Source: Oscillospiraceae bacterium (lineage in GTDB: Bacteria > Bacillota > Clostridia > Oscillospirales > Oscillospiraceae). From it: 64,000 nucleotides of DNA. Location of the stretch: the NCBI GenBank assembly GCA_017469795.1, contig JAFUFT010000035.1, positions 1 through 64,000 on the forward strand. The letters are read 5' to 3'. Both the position numbers and the translations under genes were made by a program. Under the pieces are notes generated by a model, which worked only from the letters and a program-made list of their open reading frames with translations, was not told the DNA's origin and ran no database searches. This document shows positions 25,313-34,406 of the stretch, in pieces. The first letter of the stretch is position 1. Each line of letters starts with the position of its first letter.

Positions 25313-27156
25313 AAAACGCAATCGCCCTTCTGGGCCAGCCAAACTCCGGTAAATCCACCGTCTACAATGCACTGACCGGATCCCGGCAGCATGTGGGCAA
25401 CTGGCCCGGTAAAACTGTGGAGAAAAATGACGGCTACTATACCTACAAGGGAACACGCTATACCGTTACCGATCTGCCCGGCAGTTACGGCCTCTCCGGC
25501 AACTCCGATGAGGAGATCATCACGGCGGATTTTATCAAGGCCGGTCAGGCGGATCTGACCTGCATCCTGGTGGATGCCTCTCAGCTGGAGCGCAGTATGT
25601 ACATGGTGGCGGAGTTTGCGGCAATGGACAAGCCTGCGGTGCTGCTCCTCAATATGATGGATGTGGCAAAGGCCCAGAAGAAGGAAATCGACCACAAGCT
25701 GTTGGAGCAGCGGCTGGGGATCCCGGTGCTGCCCTTCACAGCGGCGGAAAGCAAGGGCTATGATGCTCTGAAGGATCTCCTGGCTTCTGAATTGGAGAAC
25801 CCGCACAAGCTCGCGTCTGCGCCCGAACTTCCGGAGGGGAGCGATGTGCATGGGGAAAGCGAGGCGAAATACCGCTGGATCCAAAGCGTGCTGGCAGGTG
25901 TGACCCATTCCGAGCAAAAGAAATTTGAACTGAGCAAACGCGACCGGCGGCTGCTGAGCCCGATTCTCGGCAAGTTCGCCTGCTTTGGAACCATCCTCGT
26001 GGGCTTTTTGGTGGCAATGATTATCTGCTTCCCCTTGATGGGGATTGGCTCCATGATCCCGCAACTGCTAAACGTGCCCATCGCCGATCTGTTAAACGGC
26101 TGGAATGTGCATCCCTGGCTGGTCTCGATCTTCAGTATTATTCTGCCGAACACCCTATATTTCTGCATTGCGATGGCGGGCTTCGTCTTTGGCGTCAATC
26201 TGGTATTCGGGTATCTGGAAGAGATCGGTTTTCTGGCAAGGGCGGCGTATCAGTTTGACAGCCTTCTTTCCGGCTTGGGCCTTCAGGGAAAGGCTATCTG
26301 CCCAATTCTGATGGGGTTCGGCTGCACCATCGGCGGCACCTGCGGCACGCGGGTCATGGACAACTGGGGACAGCGGATGCTGGCCATGGCCGTAGTGTGG
26401 GCGGTGCCCTGCGCTTCCATCTGGACCATCATCCCCGTCATCAGCTCCATGTTCTTTACCCCTTGGCAGACCATGCTGGTCATCCTTGGGATCCTGCTCT
26501 ACGTGGTACTTCTGATGACGATTGTTTCCAAAGTTTTTGGGCGTACACTATCGCCGGAAAGCACCCGCAGCGGCATGATTATGGAGCTTCCGCCCTATCA
26601 CAAACCCCACTGGAAGCACATCGCAAAGGAAGCGCTCCTCAAGGCCTGGGACATCTTCAAAAGAGCGCTCCGCACGGTTACGCTGATTTCTTTGCTGTTC
26701 TGGGCCTTCTCCTACAGCGGCAGCGGGAATGTGGCAGACAGCCTCCTGTATAAGGTCGGTACCGCAATCGAACCGGTGACGAGAGTGTTCGGACTGGGCT
26801 GGAGAACCTTTATGGGCTTCCTGAGTTCTGCCTTTGCCAAGGAGGCTGTCCTTGGTGTCCTGAATGCTGTGTTTGTCGGGGAGGGGACTGTGCTTGACGC
26901 GACCTTCCGTTCCGCGTTTAATGTGGCGACCGATAACGCTGTGCTGGGACAGGCCATGTCCGATGTTGTGAGCAAAGCCGAGGCATTGGCGTTTATGTGC
27001 GCCTGCACATTCAATATCCCCTGCGTTATGGCGCTTTCAACGACTTTTCGGGAATCCCACTCTCTGAAGTGGACGGCAAGAATTGCCGCATTTTACGTCT
27101 GCGGCGCCTTGATCCTCTCCTGCATTGTATATCACATCGCGGCACTGTTTCTGTAA
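25309..27156 (+). CDS. feoB: Ferrous iron transporter FeoB (variant gate motifs)
   Basis: 615 residues, shorter than E. coli FeoB (773). N-terminal G domain: G1 GQPNSGKST at 8-16, G3 DLPG, G4 NMMD (NKxD-like). The membrane part has two Cys-containing gates: GFGCTIGGTCGTRVMDNWG and CTFNIPCVMALSTTFRE. Classical FeoB has GxGCxVPxxxAT in the first gate, so the IGGTCGT version marks a divergent clade and the metal could differ from Fe2+ (Mn2+ is possible). Followed by a terminator at 27168-27213. Confidence 0.87.
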   Translation: MKNAIALLGQPNSGKSTVYNALTGSRQHVGNWPGKTVEKNDGYYTYKGTRYTVTDLPGSYGLSGNSDEEIITADFIKAGQADLTCILVDASQLERSMYMVAEFAAMDKPAVLLLNMMDVAKAQKKEIDHKLLEQRLGIPVLPFTAAESKGYDALKDLLASELENPHKLASAPELPEGSDVHGESEAKYRWIQSVLAGVTHSEQKKFELSKRDRRLLSPILGKFACFGTILVGFLVAMIICFPLMGIGSMIPQLLNVPIADLLNGWNVHPWLVSIFSIILPNTLYFCIAMAGFVFGVNLVFGYLEEIGFLARAAYQFDSLLSGLGLQGKAICPILMGFGCTIGGTCGTRVMDNWGQRMLAMAVVWAVPCASIWTIIPVISSMFFTPWQTMLVILGILLYVVLLMTIVSKVFGRTLSPESTRSGMIMELPPYHKPHWKHIAKEALLKAWDIFKRALRTVTLISLLFWAFSYSGSGNVADSLLYKVGTAIEPVTRVFGLGWRTFMGFLSSAFAKEAVLGVLNAVFVGEGTVLDATFRSAFNVATDNAVLGQAMSDVVSKAEALAFMCACTFNIPCVMALSTTFRESHSLKWTARIAAFYVCGALILSCIVYHIAALFL

Positions 27157-27167
27157 CGTGAAGGAAG

Positions 27168-27213
27168 AAAGAACGTCCATCATCAGTTTTTCTGGTGATG
27201 GCGTTTCTTTTTG
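27168..27213 (+). terminator. Intrinsic terminator after feoB
   Basis: CCATCATCAG-TTTTT-CTGGTGATGG (one G.U) extended by partly paired flanks, then GTTTCTTTTTG. Confidence 0.75.
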
Positions 27214-27269
27214 TTGACAAATTTCCCGTCAGCAAGTATAATAACGACGTTATCGATAATTGCGTTATC
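27214..27269 (+). promoter_or_regulatory. Consensus promoter with tandem palindromic operators
   Basis: TTGACA (27214-27219), 17-bp spacer, TATAAT (27237-27242), an exact consensus promoter. Overlapping and downstream are ATAACG-A-CGTTAT (27241-27253) and GATAA-TTGCG-TTATC (27255-27269). The outer GATAA/TTATC resembles the ends of the other TetR operator at 24181. Likely self-repression by the TetR protein at 27289. Confidence 0.8.
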
Positions 27270-27288
27270 AAATATACGGAGGCGAGCT

Positions 27289-27900
27289 ATGTCAAATCCG
27301 GATAAGAGCATTGATCCACGCATTTTGCAGAGTGCCAGAGAGGAATTTCTCTCCGGCCCCTTCGAAAAGGTCTCCCTCCGGGAGATATGCAGGAAGGCCG
27401 GCGTGACCACCGGGGCTTTCTACAATCGCTACAGGAATAAGGAAGAACTCTTCGACGCGCTGGTAGCGCCAACCCTGGAAACCTTGAAGGCGTACAGCGA
27501 TCAGAGGGAGAACTTCAGCTATGACCGGCTCGACGATCAGGATATGCGCAGGGTATGGGAGCTGACCCCGGAGACCCAGCGGCGAACTGTGGAGATGCTC
27601 TATGGAGACTATGAGGGCTTTCGGCTTCTCCTTTGTCACGCGGAGGGAACCCGGTATGCAAACTTCGTTCACGACTTTGTCAGCGATGTGACGGCCCGGT
27701 CCTACCGGTTTGCCCGGGAGGCGTACCGGCGGGGCGTTGCTGCCTTTCTCATCGAGGAGGAGGAGCTGCACATGCTGCTGACGGCCTACTGGTCGACAAT
27801 GTTCGAACCTGTTGTCCACGGATTGCCGAAGGAAAAAGCCTTGCGACACAGCGAAACTGTGGCAAAATTATTTAACTGGACTGCTGTTTTGGGCTTCTGA
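27289..27900 (+). CDS. TetR/AcrR family transcriptional regulator
   Basis: 203 residues from the ATG at 27289 (GGAGG upstream). HTH: ILQSAREEFLSGPFEKVSLR, AGVTTGAFYNRYRNKEELF. Paralogue of the regulator at 24224. It precedes a pair of ABC exporter half-transporters by 58 bp and is likely to repress them together with itself, since only a weak palindrome and no good promoter is seen in the gap. Confidence 0.92.
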   Translation: MSNPDKSIDPRILQSAREEFLSGPFEKVSLREICRKAGVTTGAFYNRYRNKEELFDALVAPTLETLKAYSDQRENFSYDRLDDQDMRRVWELTPETQRRTVEMLYGDYEGFRLLLCHAEGTRYANFVHDFVSDVTARSYRFAREAYRRGVAAFLIEEEELHMLLTAYWSTMFEPVVHGLPKEKALRHSETVAKLFNWTAVLGF

Positions 27901-27925
27901 GGAAGCCTAAAACATTGCCTGCGAG

Positions 27926-27939
27926 TTAGTTAATACTAA
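27926..27939. promoter_or_regulatory. Palindrome ahead of the ABC exporter pair
   Basis: TTAGT-TAAT-ACTAA, 20 bp upstream of the exporter start. Together with GTTAG/CTAAC at 24886 it may be a site for a metal-sensing regulator; no such regulator gene is in the window. Confidence 0.3.
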
Positions 27940-27958
27940 TCTTTTTAGGAGGGATTTT

Positions 27959-29689
27959 GTGTTTCAAAAAGTCCTGCCCTATATGGGCGAGTACACGAAG
28001 TACACCAAGAGAGCCGCAGTCTCGGTGACAATCGCTGTGATCCTGAGTGTGGTACCTTATTTCCTGCTCTACCAGATCATTGCGCCTCTGACAGAGGGGG
28101 AGTCTATTTCACTGGGCTTCGTGCTTTTGCGGGTGGTCATCACCGCCCTTTGCCTGTCGGGCAACGCGATCCTCTATGTCCACGGACTGGAGCTGAGCCA
28201 CATAAGTGCCTACAACACCCTGAAAAACCTGCGGGTTGCCCTTCAGGGCAAGCTGGAGAAGCAGCCCCTTGGTGTCATCCGGGAGCTGGGCAACGGACGG
28301 ATCAAGAAGGTCTTTACCGATGATATCGAGACGATCGAGATTCTTTTGGCCCACGCCATTCCGGAGGGAATTGGCAATCTCATCACTCCGGCGGTGGTCA
28401 TCGTGGCCATGTTCTTTGCAGACTGGAAACTGGCGCTGTTATCTCTGTGCGCGCTTCCCATCGGTATGCTGGCCATGGGGATGATGTTCAAGGTGGGCAT
28501 GAGTCGGATGAACGCCTACTATGCCGCTGCGGCGAAGATGAACAACACCATCATCGAGTACGTCAACGGCATGGAGGTGGTCAAGGTCTTCAACCGGGAC
28601 GGTGAGAGCTACCAGCGGTTTGAGCACGATATCCACTTCTACCGGGATATGACCCTGGATTGGTACAAAGTTTGCTGGCCCTGGATGGCCCTCTATTCCA
28701 GTATCCTTCCCTGCGTGGCGCTGTTTACCCTGCCCGTCGGCGGCTGGTTCGTGCTGAAAGGATGGAGCACATTGGCGGACTTCGTACTGGTACTCTGCAT
28801 GTCCTTTTCCATTGGCGCGCCGCTGATCAAGGCCATGAGCTTTGCCGGAAAGTTCCCACAGCTCAACTACAAGGTGGATGAGCTGGAGCGGCTGCTGGAT
28901 CACCCGCCGCTGAAGAGCTCGGACCGGGCCTTCTCGGGAAAGGATCACAACATTCGCTTTGAGAATGTTCACTTCTCCTACCAGGAGGACGAGGTCATCC
29001 ATGGGATTGACCTGGACATCGAAGAGGGGCAGATGGTTGCCCTGGTGGGCGAGAGCGGCAGCGGAAAATCCACGCTGGCCAAGCTCCTGGTACACTTCTA
29101 CGATCTGAATGACGGCCGTATTACCCTTGGGGGGCAGGACATCACCGACATGCGGGTGGAGGACCTGAACAATCAGATTTCCTTTGTGTCTCAGGAACAG
29201 TTCCTGTTCAACACCAGCCTCTACGAGAACATCCGCATCGGAAAACCGAATGCCACCCGGGAGGAGGTCCTGCAGGCGGCAACCCTTGCTCAGTGCGACG
29301 AATTCCTCGCCCGGTTTTCCCAGGGGATCGACACTCTGGCGGGAGACGGGGGCAAGATGCTCTCCGGCGGCGAGCGGCAGCGGATCTCTCTGGCAAGAGC
29401 GCTGCTGAAAGATGCCCCGGTGATTGTACTGGACGAGGCCACGGCCTTCATTGACCCGGAGAATGAAGAAAAAATGAATGCTGCCATCTCGGAGGTAATC
29501 CGGGGTAAGACGGTGCTGATCATCGCCCACCGGCTTCATACCGTCATGAGCGCCGATAAGATCGTCGTTTTGGACAAGGGCGTGGTTGAGGCTCAGGGAA
29601 CCCATGAGGAGCTTCTTCGTTGCTCCAAGGTCTATCCGAGACTATGGGCTGCTGCGGAAAGAAGTGTAAACTGGGAGGTGAGCGCATGA
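27959..29689 (+). CDS. ABC transporter, fused permease/ATPase half-transporter A
   Basis: 576 residues. GTG start six bases after AGGAGG. Six-helix exporter-type membrane domain (about 15-300), then ATPase domain with Walker A GESGSGKST near 364, signature LSGGERQR near 468, Walker B VIVLDEATAF and H-loop IIAHRL. Pairs with the next gene, which it overlaps by 4 bases, to make a heterodimeric exporter or importer of the YbtPQ/IrtAB-like group. Location beside Feo genes and TetR favours a metal-chelate or toxic-compound substrate, but this is inference. Confidence 0.88.
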   Translation: MFQKVLPYMGEYTKYTKRAAVSVTIAVILSVVPYFLLYQIIAPLTEGESISLGFVLLRVVITALCLSGNAILYVHGLELSHISAYNTLKNLRVALQGKLEKQPLGVIRELGNGRIKKVFTDDIETIEILLAHAIPEGIGNLITPAVVIVAMFFADWKLALLSLCALPIGMLAMGMMFKVGMSRMNAYYAAAAKMNNTIIEYVNGMEVVKVFNRDGESYQRFEHDIHFYRDMTLDWYKVCWPWMALYSSILPCVALFTLPVGGWFVLKGWSTLADFVLVLCMSFSIGAPLIKAMSFAGKFPQLNYKVDELERLLDHPPLKSSDRAFSGKDHNIRFENVHFSYQEDEVIHGIDLDIEEGQMVALVGESGSGKSTLAKLLVHFYDLNDGRITLGGQDITDMRVEDLNNQISFVSQEQFLFNTSLYENIRIGKPNATREEVLQAATLAQCDEFLARFSQGIDTLAGDGGKMLSGGERQRISLARALLKDAPVIVLDEATAFIDPENEEKMNAAISEVIRGKTVLIIAHRLHTVMSADKIVVLDKGVVEAQGTHEELLRCSKVYPRLWAAAERSVNWEVSA

Positions 29690-31506
29690 TCGCACTGGTA
29701 CATCGTATTCTCCAGCTTGCCGAGGGCTACAGGACGAGGATCCGTTTGGCAGCGGTATGCTCGTTCCTGAAAGCCTTCCTGGGGAAAGCGCCCATCGTTG
29801 CGGCCTATTTCCTGATTGCCGCGTTTCTGGATCACAACGTCACGGGGAAGAGCTGCGTTCTGGCCGGGATTGCCCTGGTGGCCTGCCTGATCCTCCAGGC
29901 GGTCTTTCAGAACCTGGCGGACCGGATGCAGTCCGGCGCAGGTTTTGAAATGCTGGCGGACCTTCGGAAAAAGCTGGGGGCACACCTGCGGCGGATGCCC
30001 ATGGGCTTCTTTACCGAGGGCAACATCGGCAGGATCAGCTCCGTGCTTTCTACGGATATGGTCTTTATTGAGGAAAACTTGATGATGGTCCTGGCGGATC
30101 TCATGAGCTATCTCTTCTCCGCCGCCATCTTCGTGGTATTTATGTTTGTTTTCAACTGGCGGCTGGGAGTTGCAGCACTTGTAGTGACGGGAATCATCTA
30201 CGGGATCGGCGAGGGCATGAAGAAGGATACCCTGCGGCACTCAGACGAACGTCAGGCTGCCGCCCAGCAGGTCACCGATGCAGTGATCGACTTCACAGAG
30301 GGCATCGGCATCATCAAGACCTATAACATGCTGGGAGAAAAGTCCAGGGAACTGACGGAGAGCTTTCAGGCCAACTGCGACAAAAACATCGACTTTGAGA
30401 TCGACTACGCTCCTTGGGCCCGGGCAATTAATTTGACTTACGGCATCGGCAGCGCCGCTATGCTTGCCCTGAGCTGGGTACTGTATCAGGACGGGACCAT
30501 GAATCTCGCCATGTTTATCGGTATGCTGCTGTTCGTGTTTGAGCTGTTCTCCCCGCTGAAGGCCTTCTACGGACAGGTGGCCCGACTGACGGTTATGAAT
30601 GCCTGCCTGGATCGGATCGAGGCTGTCTTTCAGGAAAAGGAGCTTCCTGACACCGGTACTGCGGCGATCCCGGAAAGCGGTGACGGCCCGGAGATCGAAT
30701 TCCGGAACGTCAGCTTCGGATACGACTCGCGGACAGTTTTAAAAAATGTCTCCTTCGCGGTGCCGAAGGACAGCATGACGGCTCTGGTGGGACCCTCCGG
30801 CAGCGGAAAGAGCACCATTGCCAATCTGCTGCCCCGGTTCTGGGACACGGGGGAAGGAGAGATCCTTCTCCGGGGCGTAGACGTGAAAACCGTTCCTCTG
30901 GCTGATCTCATGGACAACATCAGCATGGTGTTCCAGCGTGTCTATCTCTTCCAGGATACGGTGTACAACAACATCGCCATGGGCCGTCAAGACGCAACCC
31001 GTCAGGAGGTGGAGGAGGCGGCGAGAAAGGCCCGCTGCTATGACTTCATTATGTCCCTGCCCGAGGGCTTTGACACGGTCATCGGGGAAGGGGGCACCAG
31101 TCTCTCCGGAGGAGAGCAGCAGCGTATCTCTATCGCCCGTTGTATTCTGAAGGACGCTCCCATCGTTATTCTGGACGAGGCAACCGCCTCCGTGGATGCG
31201 GATAATGAGAGCCATATTCAGGCCGCCATCACAGAACTGGTAAAAGGCAAGACCCTGCTGGTCATCGCCCATCGGCTGGGTACCATAGAGAGCGCAGATC
31301 AGATTCTGGTCATTGAGGACGGGGAGATCGTCCAAAGAGGTACCCACACCGAATTGATGGCCGAAGGAGGCCTCTATCGTGATCCTGATCATTGCCTTTT
31401 TCATGATTGCCCACGAACGGGGGAAGGAATTTGCGGTCCTGCGGGTCATGGGTGCGTCACGGCGCATGGTTTCCATACTGATTCTGACGGAATCCGCAGT
31501 GCTTAG
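29686..31506 (+). CDS. ABC transporter half-transporter B with aberrant C-terminus
   Basis: 606 residues from the ATG overlapping the previous TGA (upstream in-frame ATGs lack a ribosome site). Exporter membrane domain, then Walker A GPSGSGKST near 368, LSGGEQQR near 473, Walker B IVILDEATAS and IAHRL. The normal family sequence stops matching after MAEGGLYRD (about residue 565). The remaining 42 codons, including HDCPRTGEGICGPAGHGC, are read out of frame through the 5' end of an FtsX-permease remnant, so a deletion has removed the natural last few residues. All ATPase motifs are intact, so activity may survive. Confidence 0.85.
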   Translation: MIALVHRILQLAEGYRTRIRLAAVCSFLKAFLGKAPIVAAYFLIAAFLDHNVTGKSCVLAGIALVACLILQAVFQNLADRMQSGAGFEMLADLRKKLGAHLRRMPMGFFTEGNIGRISSVLSTDMVFIEENLMMVLADLMSYLFSAAIFVVFMFVFNWRLGVAALVVTGIIYGIGEGMKKDTLRHSDERQAAAQQVTDAVIDFTEGIGIIKTYNMLGEKSRELTESFQANCDKNIDFEIDYAPWARAINLTYGIGSAAMLALSWVLYQDGTMNLAMFIGMLLFVFELFSPLKAFYGQVARLTVMNACLDRIEAVFQEKELPDTGTAAIPESGDGPEIEFRNVSFGYDSRTVLKNVSFAVPKDSMTALVGPSGSGKSTIANLLPRFWDTGEGEILLRGVDVKTVPLADLMDNISMVFQRVYLFQDTVYNNIAMGRQDATRQEVEEAARKARCYDFIMSLPEGFDTVIGEGGTSLSGGEQQRISIARCILKDAPIVILDEATASVDADNESHIQAAITELVKGKTLLVIAHRLGTIESADQILVIEDGEIVQRGTHTELMAEGGLYRDPDHCLFHDCPRTGEGICGPAGHGCVTAHGFHTDSDGIRSA

Positions 31507-31741
31507 CTTCTTTGGGGCGGTCGCCGGACTTGCGCTGGGCGCACTGATTCTCCTGCCGTTCAGCGGACTGATCAGCGCAACACTTGGTATGCCCTACCTG
31601 CTGCCCGGCTTGGGAGGCATTCTGGGGATTGGAGCCGGCAGCTTGCTGATTTCTGTTCTGTCCGGTTCTCTGACAGCTGCGATTTCAGCCTGGCGTGTCG
31701 GAAAAATCGACGCGGGACAACTTCTTCGGGAGGGGACATAA
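31379..31741 (+). pseudogene. FtsX/MacB-type permease, 3' fragment
   Basis: About 120 codons equal to the last third of an FtsX-like permease: membrane helix with ILIIAFFMIAHERGKEF, the typical LRVMGASRRMVSILILTE block, two more helices and a cytosolic end AISAWRVGKIDAGQLL. It has no start region of its own (only a chance GTG), and it overlaps the tail of the preceding ABC gene in another frame. The N-terminal helix and extracellular domain are gone, consistent with a deletion endpoint near 31378. Its stop overlaps the ATG of the cognate ATPase gene. Confidence 0.8.
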
Positions 31742-32418
31742 TGGAACTGAAAGCCGAAGGCGTCAGCCGGCGTTATTTCCGGCAGGGCACGGGAAAAAAC
31801 TATTTCTATGCGGTGGAAGAGGCGAATTTGTGCCTGACCGGAGGAAGTCTTACCGTAATTACGGGACGGTCCGGCAGCGGGAAAAGCACGCTGCTGAATA
31901 TACTTGCTGGACTCCTGGAGCCCACCGCGGGGCAGGTATTTTTGGACGATGTAGACCTGTACCGTCTCAGCGATGCCGAGCGATCCCGCGTCCGCAATCG
32001 GAAGATCGGAGTGATTCCCCAGGGGCACACCGGACTTCACAGCCTGACAGTGATGGAGAATGTACAGCTTCCCGGCCTGATGTATGGGAAGAGCCTTGCC
32101 TCTGAGGAACGAGCTGAGACAATTCTTGGCAGGGTTGGCATTGCCCATCTGAAAAACGCCTATCCGGGAGAACTGTCAGGCGGAGAACTGCGGCGGCTTT
32201 CCATAGCCCGGGCGCTGATCATGGAGCCGTTGGTGCTTCTGGCGGATGAGCCGACAGGGGATCTGGATGACGAAAACACCGATTTGGTACTCCAGTTGCT
32301 CCGGGAAAGCGCAAATGACGGTATGGCAGTGCTCCTTGTGACCCACGAGCGGGATGCGGCGCATTATGCCGATGAATGCTACCGGATGGGAGAAGGAATC
32401 CTGAGAAAGGAGACCTAA
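31741..32418 (+). CDS. ABC transporter ATP-binding protein (MacB/LolD type)
   Basis: 225 residues. Walker A GRSGSGKST, Q-loop VIPQGHTGL, signature LSGGELRR, Walker B VLLADEPTGDLD and a late VTHERD. This subgroup pairs with FtsX-like permeases that drive lipoprotein or peptide export. Its permease is the truncated remnant just upstream (1-base TAATG overlap), so this ATPase probably has no working partner at this locus. GGGAGGGG precedes ATG. Confidence 0.88.
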   Translation: MELKAEGVSRRYFRQGTGKNYFYAVEEANLCLTGGSLTVITGRSGSGKSTLLNILAGLLEPTAGQVFLDDVDLYRLSDAERSRVRNRKIGVIPQGHTGLHSLTVMENVQLPGLMYGKSLASEERAETILGRVGIAHLKNAYPGELSGGELRRLSIARALIMEPLVLLADEPTGDLDDENTDLVLQLLRESANDGMAVLLVTHERDAAHYADECYRMGEGILRKET

Positions 32419-32493
32419 GACGGGGATCCGCAGCAATGGACCATCCCAGCAGGATGTTCCGTGTTGCAAGGTGCGCTGCGTAATGTACGAAAA

Positions 32494-32569
32494 GCGTGAA
32501 TGAAATCTGAAAACCGCTCCTGCCGGGGTGGATCTGCTTGAGGCAGACCATCGACAGCAGGAGCGGTTT
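32494..32569. repeat. 76-bp hairpin repeat, copy 2
   Basis: 70 of 76 positions identical to 14202-14277, same orientation. The arms AACCGCTCCTGC...GCAGGAGCGGTT still pair, but the T-run after the stem is interrupted (TTTAATGCTGTTTT). It lies between the end of the plus-strand ATPase gene and the end of the minus-strand pseudogene, where a terminator would be expected. Confidence 0.8.
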
Positions 32570-32589
32570 AATGCTGTTTTCGGTGGAAA

Positions 32590-34335
32590 TCATTGAATTA
32601 CGAACGCCCGATACAGGAATGAGACGGCTTCCGCTCTGGAACATAAGGCATCCTGGTGAAACAAGCCGTTCGCATCGCCGACCGAAATCTGACGGTCTGC
32701 GGCCCAGCGCGCAGCTTTGAAGCGCGGGTTCGACGGCAGAACATCCTGGAATGCCGGCTCGGGATTGTCAATGACTGAGCGGTTCAGCGTCCGGTACAGG
32801 AAGTCGATAAAGGCACCCCGGGAAACAGGTTCTTCCGGCGTGAAATGGGCCGGATCAGTTCCGTATACAATCCCATGCTCGGCAGCCTATGAAACCGCTG
32901 TCGTATAATAGCGGCGATCCGGAACGTCTGTAAAGGGACTGGAGGACGATTGAGGCTCCGGCTGACCGCAGGCGCGCCACAGCATTGTGATCGCCTCGGC
33001 GCGGGTGCATGGTCTCTCGGGGGCAAAATGATCGGCGTCCGCTCCCCCGGCGATTTCTTCATGCCAGGCCCAGCGGATCGAATCTGTATACCACCGGTCT
33101 GGGATCACGTCGACAAAGGGATATCCGTTCCGTTCGAAGCCGGTGCTGACGGCTTCAAGCATTCCCTGATAATGTTCAGGTGCGAATACACACAGAGAAC
33201 TCGCTGCATCCGTCTGATTGGGCATAAGTGAGCTGCCTGCTGAAGGCATTCAAGACGGGAATCCCGTCCTTCAACCAGGCTATATGGGCATCCTTCGGCA
33301 AACCTGTCAGATCTGCGGTCAATGTGCGGTCTGCAGGGTCAGTTTGGATCGTCACACTTCCCGGAAGCGCCGGGAGCTCCGTAGGAACTGAAACGGAAAA
33401 ACAGGCTTCTGAAATCCAGGAACCGCGCATAAAATCCCTGCCCCGTACCTCCACATGATCCGGATACAGATCCACATAGTAACCCTCTGATCCGGTCAGG
33501 TGATCTCCTTCACCGTCACCTTCCCAGAGATAGGCTACAGCGGCGGTATTAAAGTAATCCACCCCGTCAATTTCCGTGGTGGTCTTAGTGCTCCGCAAAG
33601 TGTAGTGGGTGTGTCCGGCAAAGAAACAGATCTGGGGAAAGTTCAGCATGATGGCCTGCAGGCGCTCAGCAGAGTCAGGGTTTAAAATTCCCAATCCTGT
33701 CCGCTGTCCTCGGATAAGGTGCCCGATACAGTGTTTGGGATTCCCTCGTGGGTCAGCACCAGAACAGGTTTTCCCGCGTCCTCCCGGGTGCAGCGGAGCA
33801 GTTCATCCTCAAACCATTGCAGCTGTGTCTCTGTGTATTCCTGGTGCCAGTTCCCGTTTCCGTTTCCAAGGGCGATCACGTGATAGCCGTTCACTGCCAC
33901 GGAAAAATCCATATACTCCAGTTGGTCATCGCCCGTTCCGCAGAAATCGGTGTATTGGAAGAACAGATCCCTTTCCTGTGTATATACATCATCCGGCTTG
34001 GCGTCCTCCCCGCGTCCGATGTCGTGGTTGCCGTTGGTGGCAAAGATCGGAATGGAAATGCCGCTGTCGGAAAGGGTGCTCCGGTACAGTTCCCATTCTT
34101 CCTCCTGCCCGTCGTTGGTCAGATCGCCGTTGATGACGATTGCGTCGGGATAAGGATCCTGCATAGCCATATCGGCGAGGGCGTCGGCAAACCGTCCGCA
34201 GGAGGACTCATCATCGGTGATCTGAAGATCGGAGATGATCAGGATCCTGGTTGGAGCTTCCTCCGCAAAAGCGTAGCCGGCAACCAGAAATGACAACAGA
34301 ATTGTAAGGAATCCAGCTTTGACAATCCGAAGCAT
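32590..34335 (-). pseudogene. Secreted metallophosphoesterase with SLH domains, decayed
   Basis: Reading minus strand: a signal peptide (LTILLSFLVAGYAFA), a calcineurin-like phosphoesterase domain (ISDLQITD, INGDLTNDG, NGNHDIGRG, LTHEG, then AGHTHY), an Ig-like segment and three S-layer-homology motifs to a stop at 32590-32592. Three lesions are visible: a one-base loss near 33690 (DW then GILNPDS resumes in another frame), a second frameshift near 33200 between the Ig-like region and the SLH start, and TAG at about 32888 where SLH motifs have Trp (AVS-stop-AAEHGIV). The intact ancestor would be about 580 residues and attached to the cell wall. Start set at the ATG at 34335. Confidence 0.8.
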
Positions 34336-34406
34336 CTTATGCACCACCCGTTTTCAGAATACGAAATTCAGGAAAAACGCTGGGATATCAATCGTTTTCG
34401 TCTGCG

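Noticed and set aside
31379..31741. Intact small membrane protein
   Set aside because: The sequence is the C-terminal part of an FtsX permease and lacks an initiation region, so it is called a remnant.
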